DNA from: Desulfobacterales bacterium RIFOXYA12_FULL_46_15
GTDB taxonomy: Bacteria > Desulfobacterota > Desulfobacteria > Desulfobacterales > Desulfobacteraceae
DNA: 48,617 nt
Assembly: GCA_001799395.1 (NCBI GenBank)
Contig: MGTJ01000196.1
Location: 8,623 to 57,239 of the forward strand
Direction of reading: 5' to 3'
A program made the translations under genes and the position numbers. Position 1 is the stretch's first letter. The number at the start of each line of letters is the position of its first letter. Below are positions 23,841-33,500 of the stretch, piece after piece. Under the pieces are notes generated by a model. It searched no databases. It was not told where the DNA came from and was given only the letters and a program-made list of their open reading frames with translations.

Positions 23841-26219
23841 ATGGAAAACAGGAACATCCTGGTCCTGATTGTGGATGACAATCCTGATGATGTACGGATA
23901 TACCGGCGTATGCTGGAACATTACGGCAGTCATGCGTGGCAGATTACAGCGGTCTCTTCCGGTGAAGAAGGACTCAAGTTTCTCTCACGGCAGACAGTAG
24001 ATTGTGTGCTGCTGGATTACCGGCTTCCGGATATGGATGGGCTTGAATTCCTTGCCGAGCTGAACCGGCAGCCAAAGCCCCTTGATTTTCCCATACTCCT
24101 TTTAACCGGACAAGGGGATGAACATGTTGCGGTCAAAGCTATGAAATCCGGTGCATCCGATTACCTGATCAAAGGCAGCCTGGAAGGGAATATGCTTTAT
24201 CATGCGGTTTTCCATGCCATTGACCGGGTCTTCGGACAAAAAGAGCAGCAGCGGTATTATGAATTTTTGAAAATCCTGATGAATACCATACCCAACCCTC
24301 TTTTTTTCAAAGATCAGGAGGGTCTTTTCAGCGGATGCAACAAAGCGTTTGAAGATCTTGTGGATAAATCCAGGCAGCAGATCATCGGCTGCAGCGGGTA
24401 TGATTTGTTTTTGCCGGACCTGGCCGCTGAATTTGAAGAAATGGAAAAAATTCTTATCCGGGAGACCGTCATCCAGACAAGGGAATTGACAGTACCCGGA
24501 GCTGACGGGCAAGAAATGAACATGATCTGTTATCTGGCAGGCTTCAGGGAAATCGACAGTGATCATGACAAAATACTTGGGGTCCTCCTGGATATCACTT
24601 CCCGGAAACAAACCGAAGCCAGGCTGCAGCAGACCCGGGTGGAACTTGAAAAAACCGTGGACCAGCTCCGGGAAGCAAACCGGCAGATTATTGATCAGCA
24701 GAAATCGGTAATTGAGGAAGAGAGGCTCAAGGTCCTGCTCCAGATGGCCGGGGCAACGGCCCATGAATTAAACCAGCCTTTAACGGTACTGCTTGGTAAT
24801 ATTGAACTGCTGGAACTGGATGATTACAAGCCTGAGTCCATTCGAAATCTGATTCCTGAAATCAAAAAGGCGACCCGCCGGTTATCTGATACGGTTAAAA
24901 AAATCCAGACCATCGACCGGTATAAAACCAGGAAATACGATTCAAATACCGAGGTTGTGGATATTCATGACGAGCTGAGAAACGATATCAACCGGGCCAT
25001 GGTAAAAATGGCGGATCTGTCTGTCCGTGACGAGCTGACAGGGCTTTATAACCGGCGGTATATGAATGAGGTGCTCGAAAATGAATTCAACAGGGCTTTG
25101 CGGTATGGAACAAAATTATCCTGCATTCTTTTGGACCTGGATTATTTCAAACAGGTCAATGATAATTTCGGCCATGCCTGTGGTGATGCCGTATTGTTGG
25201 AGTTTGCCCGGAGGATTTCAGGAAACAAGCGGCAATCGGACTATGCATTCCGTTATGGCGGTGAGGAGTTTTTGCTCCTCCTGCCTCAGACTGATACAGG
25301 GGGTGCCTGCATTGTGGCTGAGAATCTTCTTTCCTTATGCCGGCAGAATAAATACACATTCAGCCGTCACTCTTTTGTTGTGACCATGAGTATGGGAATT
25401 GCCGAGAGAGAGGATTGCGGCGCCCTGAAGCCAAAAGACCTGCTTGCTTTTGCAGACAAAGCCCTTTACCAGGCAAAAGCAGACGGCAGAAATTGTATCC
25501 GCCTGTTTGAAGAGATCAACAAACAGGCCGTACCAAAAGAATTATTCCAGGGTCCTAAAGGGATGGCTTATATAAAAGGACAGTTGTCCCAGGTTCTGCT
25601 GAAAACAAAGAAAACGGCTGTTGCCTCCATAGAATCCCTGGTTCAAAGTATTGGAAGCGGACAATTTGATGAAATCCGGCAGACCCAGAACATTATTTCC
25701 TTTTTGTGCAAAAAGATGCATTTCCCGGAAAAGATCGTCCAATCCATCAAACACGCTGCATCCCTTCACAATGGATTCAAAGTCCTGCTTGGTGATGAGA
25801 TTCTTTTAAAAACAGGTGAGCTGACCCATGAAGACAGAAAAAGAATCCAATATTTACCTTATCTCCAAATGGAACTGGCTAATCAGTTTGATTTTTTTTC
25901 CGAAGAAAAATCCATATTGCTGTATCACAATGAAAAGTATGACGGGACAGGGTATCCTGAAGGCCTGAAAGGAGAAGAAATCCCTTTTGGAGCAAGGGTT
26001 TTTGCCATTGCCCGGACCCTGGTCTCCCTGACTTCGGACAGACCTTACCGCAGCCGGTTATCAAATGAAGATGCAGTTTCGGAAATGGTCAGGAATGCAG
26101 GTACTCAATTTGATACACAGCTTGTCATGGCTTTGCTGGATACGCTTGTTGAAAACGGGTTGTTTGATGTTTCACAAAAATTTATTTCAGAACAGAAAAA
26201 AATATTAAAGGTGGAATAA
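23841..26219 (+). CDS. REC-PAS-GGDEF response regulator with kinase-like dimerisation helix and degenerate HD-GYP
   Basis: 792 residues from the ATG at 23841 (AAGGGAACAAATAAG before it). Order: receiver (1-125, VDDNPDD, phosphoacceptor D59); PAS (about 140-258); coiled coil; a HisKA-like helix pair with GATAHELNQPLTVLLG (H308) but no ATPase domain; GGDEF (about 395-555) with active GGEEF at 473-477 and an intact RxxD inhibitory site (RQSD, five residues before); and a C-terminal region (588-773) of HD-GYP descent. In the last, the HD pair reads HN, HHE reads YHNE, and the later Asp of the metal site is lost, although DGTGYPEGLKGEEIP is preserved. Expected activity is regulated c-di-GMP synthesis; the HD-GYP part is probably non-catalytic. 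Confidence 0.9.
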   Translation: MENRNILVLIVDDNPDDVRIYRRMLEHYGSHAWQITAVSSGEEGLKFLSRQTVDCVLLDYRLPDMDGLEFLAELNRQPKPLDFPILLLTGQGDEHVAVKAMKSGASDYLIKGSLEGNMLYHAVFHAIDRVFGQKEQQRYYEFLKILMNTIPNPLFFKDQEGLFSGCNKAFEDLVDKSRQQIIGCSGYDLFLPDLAAEFEEMEKILIRETVIQTRELTVPGADGQEMNMICYLAGFREIDSDHDKILGVLLDITSRKQTEARLQQTRVELEKTVDQLREANRQIIDQQKSVIEEERLKVLLQMAGATAHELNQPLTVLLGNIELLELDDYKPESIRNLIPEIKKATRRLSDTVKKIQTIDRYKTRKYDSNTEVVDIHDELRNDINRAMVKMADLSVRDELTGLYNRRYMNEVLENEFNRALRYGTKLSCILLDLDYFKQVNDNFGHACGDAVLLEFARRISGNKRQSDYAFRYGGEEFLLLLPQTDTGGACIVAENLLSLCRQNKYTFSRHSFVVTMSMGIAEREDCGALKPKDLLAFADKALYQAKADGRNCIRLFEEINKQAVPKELFQGPKGMAYIKGQLSQVLLKTKKTAVASIESLVQSIGSGQFDEIRQTQNIISFLCKKMHFPEKIVQSIKHAASLHNGFKVLLGDEILLKTGELTHEDRKRIQYLPYLQMELANQFDFFSEEKSILLYHNEKYDGTGYPEGLKGEEIPFGARVFAIARTLVSLTSDRPYRSRLSNEDAVSEMVRNAGTQFDTQLVMALLDTLVENGLFDVSQKFISEQKKILKVE

Positions 26220-26222
26220 GAA

Positions 26223-27104
26223 ATGGAAAAAGCAGCATCCATTATTATCCGGAAAATTAAAGGGTTTCCCCCTCTGCCGGCTGTTGCGGCAAAACTCATT
26301 AAACTAACGGGAGATCCGGACAGCTCCATTGAAGACATCGCTGCCATAATAAGCATGGACCCGTCTTTTGCCATCGAAACGCTCAGGCTTGCCAACTCCC
26401 CCATCTGGGGACGAATCCACGGGATTGCTTCCATCAAAGAAGCCCTGTCCGTCCTGGGGATATCAGCCGTACGGGATTTGATTCTGTCAAAAGCAGTTTT
26501 TAACAGCTTTAAGCACATCGGCAAAACCGGAAAAGCTTTTACGCAAAAATTCTGGGAGCATTCTTTTTTATGCGGTCTTGCCGCCAATATGATTGCTGAC
26601 GATTTAAAGGCAAACAAAGACAGTTGTTTTATTGCAGGCCTGTTGCATGATATCGGAAAACTGGTAGTCTATCTGGCATTACCCGGTGAATTTGTCAGAA
26701 TTGCCGACCAGTCAGAAGCAAACCTGTTCGGCAGTCTCAAATATGAATCCAAGATTATCGGGGTTACCCATGACCGGGTCGGGCAGTTGCTGCTGGAGCA
26801 CTGGCTGTTCCCCCAGGACTTGATTTTTGCAGTGGGGTATCATCATCACCCTCAAAAGACGGATGAAATTAGCCTTGTGCCCATGATTGTCAATATAGGC
26901 GATATTATTTCCAATTGCGTGCAGGTTCAAGATGAGACCCAGCTTGATGAAAATGCTTGCTGTGCATGGATTACAAAGGGACGTACCGCATTCTTTAAAA
27001 AACACGATAAAGACTGGAACAGCTTAAGGCTGTTACAGTATATTGAAAGATTGACAACATTGAAAGAAGAGAACATTGAAACAATGCGGCTGTTTCTTTC
27101 ATAA
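26223..27104 (+). CDS. HDOD domain protein
   Basis: 293 residues. The HDOD pattern is clear: FPPLPAVAAKLIKLTGDPDS, IAAIISMDPSFAIETLRLANS, ASIKEALSVLGISAVRDLIL, followed by LLHDIGKLVVYLALPG and YHHHPQ. HDOD proteins are non-enzymatic or weakly characterised relatives of HD phosphohydrolases that act in signalling, often near c-di-GMP and two-component genes. The gene starts three bases after the GGDEF gene, with AAGGTGGAATAAGA as binding site, and ends the signalling run. No membrane segment is present. It is presumably an output or adaptor of the same pathway. Confidence 0.88.
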   Translation: MEKAASIIIRKIKGFPPLPAVAAKLIKLTGDPDSSIEDIAAIISMDPSFAIETLRLANSPIWGRIHGIASIKEALSVLGISAVRDLILSKAVFNSFKHIGKTGKAFTQKFWEHSFLCGLAANMIADDLKANKDSCFIAGLLHDIGKLVVYLALPGEFVRIADQSEANLFGSLKYESKIIGVTHDRVGQLLLEHWLFPQDLIFAVGYHHHPQKTDEISLVPMIVNIGDIISNCVQVQDETQLDENACCAWITKGRTAFFKKHDKDWNSLRLLQYIERLTTLKEENIETMRLFLS

Positions 27105-27151
27105 TCTTTCACCGGCCCTTGATATTTTGCGCCATCTCTTGACAAAAAAGA

Positions 27152-27171
27152 CTTTCAAGCTTAATTGAAAG
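27152..27171 (+). promoter_or_regulatory. Inverted repeat CTTTCAA-GCTTAA-TTGAAAG at the DgkA start
   Basis: A perfect 7-bp inverted repeat with a 6-base loop ends two bases before the ATG of the diacylglycerol kinase gene and contains its only purine-rich ribosome-binding candidate (GAAAG). In RNA it would sequester that site. It could equally be a DNA operator. Confidence 0.3.
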
Positions 27172-27173
27172 TG

Positions 27174-27548
27174 ATGAAAAATGGAAGCAATAAAGGGATT
27201 CAACGGTTGCTCAACGCCACCCGGTTCACCATTATGGGAATCCGGTCTGCATGGTCCAATGAAGAAGCCTTCCGGCAGGAAGCCCTTGTTTTAATCCTGG
27301 TCATACCGGCCGGGCTTCTGATCGGAGAAACCTTTGTTCAAAAAGGATTGTTTATTTGTGCCTGGCTCCTTGTTCTTGTGATTGAGCTTTTAAATTCAGC
27401 CCTTGAATCCGTAGTCGACAGGATTGGGTATGAAAAACACCCCTTGTCAGGCCAGGCCAAGGATATGGGGTCAGCAGCCGTATTTATCGGTATCTCAATA
27501 TCCTTCATTATATGGATATCCATTATCTGTGAACGCTTTATCATCTAA
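27174..27548 (+). CDS. dgkA: Diacylglycerol kinase (prokaryotic DgkA type)
   Basis: 124 residues with three membrane helices, the usual size for the small trimeric bacterial enzyme. The catalytic signature is well kept: N-terminal RLLNATRFTIMGIRSAWSNEEAFRQE, then ELLNSALESVVDRIG with the catalytic Glu and LSGQAKDMGSAAV. It phosphorylates diacylglycerol to phosphatidic acid in the inner membrane. TTG (27165) and GTG (27171) are possible alternative starts. The next gene encodes an LTA-synthase-type transferase, whose reaction releases diacylglycerol from phosphatidylglycerol, so DgkA probably recycles that product. Confidence 0.93.
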   Translation: MKNGSNKGIQRLLNATRFTIMGIRSAWSNEEAFRQEALVLILVIPAGLLIGETFVQKGLFICAWLLVLVIELLNSALESVVDRIGYEKHPLSGQAKDMGSAAVFIGISISFIIWISIICERFII

Positions 27549-29241
27549 ATTAAAACAAGATAGCGAAATTCTAAAAAAAGCTGTGGTAAACAGGTATGTG
27601 TTTTTTACAGGCTTTCTATACCTGTTTACCTGGGTGATGAGCCTCATCGGCGGAATGCCGCCCATCCGCCTGGCCTGGCGGCTGGAAATCCCTTTGCTGC
27701 TCAGCATGTATTATTATTTTAATGCCGTCACGCGTCCTTCAAAACAGCAGGCGCTTGTAACCGCCATTCCCCTTGTTTTGATATATGGTATTTTTGAGGC
27801 ATATTTCATGTCATTCGGAAGGCTTTTGCGCATCATCGAGGTAAAAGAATTCCCTGAGCTTCTGGTGGTTTTGCCTGTGTGGGCCATTATTCTGATTGTA
27901 CTTCTTTTTTGCCTGCCGCTTGCGGCGTTTATAAAGCTGTTGCGGCGCGACCGGGTTTCTTGGATGGTATTCGGGGCATTGCCTTTTTTCTTTCTTATGC
28001 TGATGACAGAGTTTTCACCAGATTATTTTCTTGCCGCTTTTGAGAAGGTTCAGGTTAAGGTAACGCTTTGGTCCGATATCCAGAGTGCTGAAGATAACGG
28101 AAGAATCTGGATGATGATGTATCATGAGGCCAAAAGGAATTCCAATCTTAAAAAGATGAAAGATTATAAGGACAATCCTCTCTTTTTAAAAGAGACAGAG
28201 GATATTGTTTTTAAACTTAATTCCCTTGAAATAAAAAAAAATATTCATCTTGTCGTGCTTGAAAGTTTTGTTGATCCAGAACTGTTCAAGGATTTGACCT
28301 TTTCCAGGAAACCGGTTCATCCTGAGTTTGAAAAAATTTTTAAAAATAAAGGGTCTATTTCCATATCCCCTGTGTTCGGCGGCGGAACCGCCCAGGCGGA
28401 ATTCGAAATTCTCAGCGGTGTGCCTGCTTTTGAAAAATTATCCGGGATAGAATTCGATGTGTTTACAGGCAAAGGAACCTATGGTCTGCCTGCTATTCTT
28501 GGCAAAGCCGGATACCATACCATGGTCACCAATGCCTATAAGCCGGATTTTTTTAATTCCATTAATGCCTACAGCGGGCTTGGATTTAAAAAAAGCTATT
28601 ATCCGAGAGAATATGCCAAGGGTCGAGACACCTATCTTTCAACCGGTGATGTCACAGGTGAAAAATACATGTTTGACGGCGATCTCTTAAAACAGAACCT
28701 TGCTTTTATGATGGAGTGGAAAAAATCCAATCCCGGTGTCCCGCTTTTTAATTATGTGATAAGTATTTATGGTCATTTCCCCCATCAGATGAACGAGAAA
28801 AAAAGGCCTGTCCTGATTGATGTCAAAGGCACCATCAAGGACGGGCATCTTGAGAACTGTATCAACCAGTTTTATTACCGGACACAGGCTCTTGCCGAAT
28901 TTATCAATGAAATTAAAGCCCTGGACCCTGAAAGCCTTGTGATCTTCATCAGTGACCATCTCCCCTGGGTTTATGGGCCCGAGACCTATAAAAAACTAGG
29001 TTATGCGGCAGGTAAAAAGGATTCTGAGCATATCAACCGAGCCTTCTTTTTTGAAAACGGCCGGGCCGTTCACTATGACACCATTCACCATTATGATATC
29101 CCGGACATCATTCTTAATTATATTACCGGGGGAAGCCATTGTGAGAGCCATGCCTGTAATTTTTTGCCATCTAAGAAACCGGTTTTGGCAAAGGATTATG
29201 AAGAAGCCTATATGACCATCATGTCCAATGCCATGAAATAA
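27529..29241 (+). CDS. LTA synthase-type phosphoglycerol/phosphoethanolamine transferase (sulfatase fold)
   Basis: About 570 residues from a proposed GTG at 27529 that overlaps the dgkA end by 20 bases; the start is uncertain (another GTG lies at 27583). Four to five N-terminal membrane helices precede a periplasmic alkaline-phosphatase-fold domain. The metal and nucleophile residues of the LtaS/OpgB group are present: Glu in LVVLESF (about 245), nucleophile Thr in GGGTAQAEFEILSG (about 287), His in YGHFPH (about 416) and Asp-His in FISDHLPW (476-477). It should transfer a phosphoglycerol-type headgroup from a phospholipid to a periplasmic acceptor. A Gram-negative host makes an osmoregulated glucan or other envelope glycan a likelier acceptor than lipoteichoic acid. 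Coupled with dgkA upstream and a glycosidase-like gene downstream. Confidence 0.85.
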   Translation: MNALSSKLKQDSEILKKAVVNRYVFFTGFLYLFTWVMSLIGGMPPIRLAWRLEIPLLLSMYYYFNAVTRPSKQQALVTAIPLVLIYGIFEAYFMSFGRLLRIIEVKEFPELLVVLPVWAIILIVLLFCLPLAAFIKLLRRDRVSWMVFGALPFFFLMLMTEFSPDYFLAAFEKVQVKVTLWSDIQSAEDNGRIWMMMYHEAKRNSNLKKMKDYKDNPLFLKETEDIVFKLNSLEIKKNIHLVVLESFVDPELFKDLTFSRKPVHPEFEKIFKNKGSISISPVFGGGTAQAEFEILSGVPAFEKLSGIEFDVFTGKGTYGLPAILGKAGYHTMVTNAYKPDFFNSINAYSGLGFKKSYYPREYAKGRDTYLSTGDVTGEKYMFDGDLLKQNLAFMMEWKKSNPGVPLFNYVISIYGHFPHQMNEKKRPVLIDVKGTIKDGHLENCINQFYYRTQALAEFINEIKALDPESLVIFISDHLPWVYGPETYKKLGYAAGKKDSEHINRAFFFENGRAVHYDTIHHYDIPDIILNYITGGSHCESHACNFLPSKKPVLAKDYEEAYMTIMSNAMK

Positions 29242-29251
29242 GGGGTAGGGA

Positions 29252-30508
29252 TTGTTTATCAAAAAAATTATATTGGCTGTTTTATTGATCCTGCTGCTGA
29301 TCGTTCCGCTTACCAGGCTCGATGCCCCGGCCGGGGGCGGGAAACAATCCGGGACCGGGATTTCAAAACAAACCCCGGCTCCCCAAAGGTATGTGGTCAA
29401 AGGATCGAAAATTATCGATGTAAAAAAACAAACTCCTCTTTTTTTCAGGGGCATTGGTTATTCTCCCTATCTGTCCAATGAAACACCCTTGAAGGGTGAG
29501 CCCCCGGGCAATGATGACCGTTATAAAGAGCATTTTGCCCTAATGAAAGAAATGGGCGTTAATTATATCCATGTTTTTCCCACAAAAATGCCGGAGAAAT
29601 TTTTTAAAGAGCTGGATAAGACTGATATGCTTTACGGGCAGGATATCTGGATCTGGGCCTATGAAGAGGATTTTCTTTTTGAACCGTTTCTGTCCAAAAC
29701 CATGGAGGATATTAAAGCCGCCATTGATCACGTGTACAAGACAGGCCGGCCGGACCGGCTGGTTTTGTTTTCCATCGGAGATGAACTCCAGGCCGATTCC
29801 GTGGTCCGGACCGATACCCGGCATCCCGGGGTCAAAAGCTTTAAAGGCAAGCATGTGAGTGTTGAAAACAGAACTCCCACGGAAATCGCCCTTGCCCGGC
29901 TGATTGACGGTGCCATGGATTATGAATTGACGCGTTACGGACAACGGCACCTCTATTGCCATACAAGCTGGACCCATATCGGTCCCATCGGCAACCGGCC
30001 CGATATTGAAGTGCCTGAAGAAAATATGATCCATCCGGATCTGGGCGATCTTATCTGTCTCAATATTTATACCTATGCTAAAGGGGTGCGCACTTCGCCT
30101 CCCGGTTCAGTCACCGGTACCCCTTATCAAGGTTACCTGGAAGAGTTGACGGCCCAGGCCGACAAGCCTGTATTCATAACCCAGGTCGGTCTTTCCACCT
30201 CCCCCTTTGAGCCGAAACCATGGGTGCCGGGGTTTGGGGGGCATAAAATTGAGGATGTGCCCAAGGCGTTTGAAGCCGTCTGGAAGGATATCCGAACGGC
30301 AAAGGGAAAAGAAAAAATCTGCGGGGTTTCCTTTTTTGAACTCAATGATGAATGGTGGAAGAGCGGTGAAGACCCGGCCGATTCCGCCCGCCATGAAATA
30401 GAAGACCCTGAAGAATGGTTCGGTTTCTACGAAGTGGGGCCGGATCAACGCCTGGTCCCCAAAGGCAGGATTCCGGAAACCATCAAAAAGTTGTACGGGA
30501 GTCCCTGA
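29252..30508 (+). CDS. Exported glycoside hydrolase-like protein (clan A-type barrel)
   Basis: 418 residues starting at TTG after AGGGGTAGGGA. A hydrophobic N-terminal segment (about 5-21) serves as signal or anchor, followed by a Gly/Pro/Gln-rich linker. The body looks like a (beta/alpha)8 glycosidase of the GH2/GH5/GH17/GH72 kind: FFRGIGYSPY, MKEMGVNYIHVFP, an acid/base-like Glu in LFSIGDELQ (178), YTYAKG, and a C-terminal GVSFFELNDEWWKSG. At the expected nucleophile strand (KPVFITQVGLS) the usual Glu is Gln (311). It could be a glucan-remodelling enzyme or transglycosylase, or a carbohydrate-binding relic. It follows the LTA-synthase-type gene by 10 bases, and its 3' end overlaps the convergent lipid-synthase gene by 26 bases. 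Confidence 0.7.
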   Translation: MFIKKIILAVLLILLLIVPLTRLDAPAGGGKQSGTGISKQTPAPQRYVVKGSKIIDVKKQTPLFFRGIGYSPYLSNETPLKGEPPGNDDRYKEHFALMKEMGVNYIHVFPTKMPEKFFKELDKTDMLYGQDIWIWAYEEDFLFEPFLSKTMEDIKAAIDHVYKTGRPDRLVLFSIGDELQADSVVRTDTRHPGVKSFKGKHVSVENRTPTEIALARLIDGAMDYELTRYGQRHLYCHTSWTHIGPIGNRPDIEVPEENMIHPDLGDLICLNIYTYAKGVRTSPPGSVTGTPYQGYLEELTAQADKPVFITQVGLSTSPFEPKPWVPGFGGHKIEDVPKAFEAVWKDIRTAKGKEKICGVSFFELNDEWWKSGEDPADSARHEIEDPEEWFGFYEVGPDQRLVPKGRIPETIKKLYGSP

Positions 30509-33500
30509 CCCTCTCTAAGGTATTCAAAGGGGACGTTGAAACAAGTTTTTTAAAAGCAATGCCGAAATTCTTTAATTCATATATGCAGATGCCGTCCACA
30601 CTGAGTGCTCCGTCGGCAACAACCGTGTAGCCTGTATCGCCAGGGGCTGCATCTTTGATATGGGCGATAATCTCAATCTTATTATTTTCCGGTACAATCT
30701 GGCCCCGGTAAATCCATTCATGGGGCGTCCCGGTTAAGAGGCAGGGCTCATATTCATGGGGGTCGATACGAAATTTTTTAAAAAGAAAAAAACGAATGGC
30801 CTGGAGAAAGGATTCAATACCAAGCGAGCCGGGGCAGACAGGATCCTGGTAGAAATGAGCGTTAAAGAACCATTCTTTTGGATCAACCGTTTTTATGGCC
30901 TTGACATATCCTTTTCCATATAAACCTGCATTAAAATCTAAAATTTCAATCTTATCAATCATCCTGAGTGCTTTGGAGGGCATCCCGGAATCTGTATCTG
31001 TTTTATGATCATCAGGAGTCATGGGGGCATCATCTTTAAATTCAAACAGCACGGGTTTCAGGTTTTTTTCCGGAAAATTTTCGAATTTACAATTCCTGAT
31101 CCCCACTTGATTGGCAAGCACCTTGCCCGTAAAAAAACCAAAATTAGTGCTTCCTTTATAAATCAGGTCTTTATTGTTCAGCATGTCTATTTCAAATTCC
31201 TGGATAATCATGCCCCCGGCTTTGGAAACATCTTTCATGCGGGTCCTGATCACTATGGTGCCTGAATGCCTGGACAACGATTGAAATAAAACCGCCTTCC
31301 CCCCTAAATTTCTGAAATAGAGCCGGTCGCTGCTTACAAGGGCGGAGCCGGCATAAGCAGCCAGCCATCCGCAGGGCTGGAGGGCAATCTCAAGCAAAAT
31401 ACAAAACGGTATGGTTTGTGTCCGGTTGGCTTTAAAATACCAGGCATGTTCCGGAATATCATATTCGGTTTCGATCCATCCGCCGGGCTGCATTTTCCAC
31501 TGGGGGTGATCAACAGTCATCACCCTGTCCATAAAAAAATAAGGAGGCCTTGGAAGACGGGCAATTTTTCGTTCCTGGTCAAATCCCAGGTATTTTTCTC
31601 CAAAGGCTTCGGAAGGATTCCCTTCAGCAAAGGCAAGGATGCTGTCTTTTGAAAAAAGAGGTTTTTTTTTAAATTTATCCGTTAAAGAAGGATCGGTTAT
31701 GGCCTCAAAACCAGTGATGCTGGCCACAACGACATTCTCTTCATTAAAAAAAGTGAAATAACCAATGATTCTGTTTTTGGTTTCTTCACTGACAATAAAT
31801 AGAATCCTGAAGTCACCCTTAAGATTATTAAAGGATGCATACAGCCTTAAGCTTGCAATATAGACCGGCAGGCAGACCTGGCCCATTTTTTCACGGGACC
31901 AGAGTATGGCAGCCTGGAATGCCGAATCCAGCATCATGGGGTCAATAACCCATCTTGAACCGGGATAGTTTTTAATCCACTCTTCCGGATGTGGGGAAAG
32001 CCGGGTGGTGATTTCAATTCCCTTTTCAGAATATCCGCTGATGGATTTGATGGATTGCATCCTATCCCCATGAAAAAGGGTAGAAGAATATGCTTCTTTT
32101 GCAGATAACGAATAGGGTGAAGGTTTCATGAAAGCATCGCTGGAAAGCACAGGCGGAGCCGGGCGGCCGTCCTTTAAGATGATTCTGCAGCTTGAATGAA
32201 TAAACGCATCACGGCCATTGTTGTCTTCTGATACAATATTGCTGGGGATCACCCATTTTGTCCCTTCGGGCTGACATTTCCCGAGATTGACAGACACCTT
32301 AATTTCTCCGTTACCGGGTTTAATTCCCTTTAAAAGGCGCATATTGTCCATTCCGGCAAATACAAGTCCGGGATTGTTTTTTTCAGATGCCTTGGCGTGG
32401 CATTCCATGATGATGGCAAAGGGAACCACAGGTTCGCCATTGATCTGATGTGATAGCAATACCGGCGATGTATGAATCCCAAAGGAAAATGTCATGGCTT
32501 TTGACAGTTTCGGCTCTTTCGGCTTTTTCAAGGTTTCTGGGGCAAATCCGCCAATGATGACTTCCGGGCCGGTCAGGGTTTTATTTCCCATTTCCATTAA
32601 AAATTGTTCAGCCCCTTTTTTCAAAGGGATAAGGGCAATGCCTTTTTTTGTGAATTCTTTTCTTAAAGATTCATCCACCATGCCGCCTTCCCAGGGGCCC
32701 CAGTTTATGGAAAGATATTTACAAAAAGGATAGGTTGCTGCAAGTTTTTGCGCAGTCTTGTTCAATACCTCATTGGCCATGGCATAATCACACTGGCCCT
32801 GGTTTCCGGTTCTGGCTGCAATGGAAGAAAAAAGGACGCAATATTTAAGCGTATCCTTTTCTGAGGCAGACAATAATACCTCAAGCCCTTTGACTTTTGT
32901 TTCCAGCACCCGGGTGAACGGGTCTGTCTGTTTATCTATTATGAGTTTGTCATCAATGACGCCTGCACCATGGATAATAGCTGTTATAGGGCCGAACTCT
33001 TCTCTTACGGCCTTAAAAACAGAAAAGATTTCATTATTATTCCGGATATCGGCAGAGAAATATTTGACCTTTGACCCATATTGCCGCATGACTTGAATAT
33101 TATTTTCTATTTGTCGATGGGAAATGATTTTTTGATATTCTTTTTCTATATCAACAGGTCTTGGCATCCGGCCGTTAAAGATGTGGGTCAATATGGCTTT
33201 TTTCAGTGCGGCAGGCTCATAAAGGTTTTTTGCCCATTCCGGTTCGGATAAGGTCAGGGAAGTCCTGCCGATGAGGATCAGCACCGGGGAATGTTTTTTG
33301 GCGATTTCAATGCCACAGGCGGCTGTCACGCCCCTGGCACCGCCGGTAATGATCACCACATCCTCTTTGTTCAGATATAGGGCCTCATGATCAATGTCCT
33401 GGTCCACAAGATCCGGGATATTGCAGAAATCTTCATCCAGACCCATCTCAACAGCCCCATGGGTCATCATCAGGGAGACAGCGGCTTCTGCATGTTGAAC

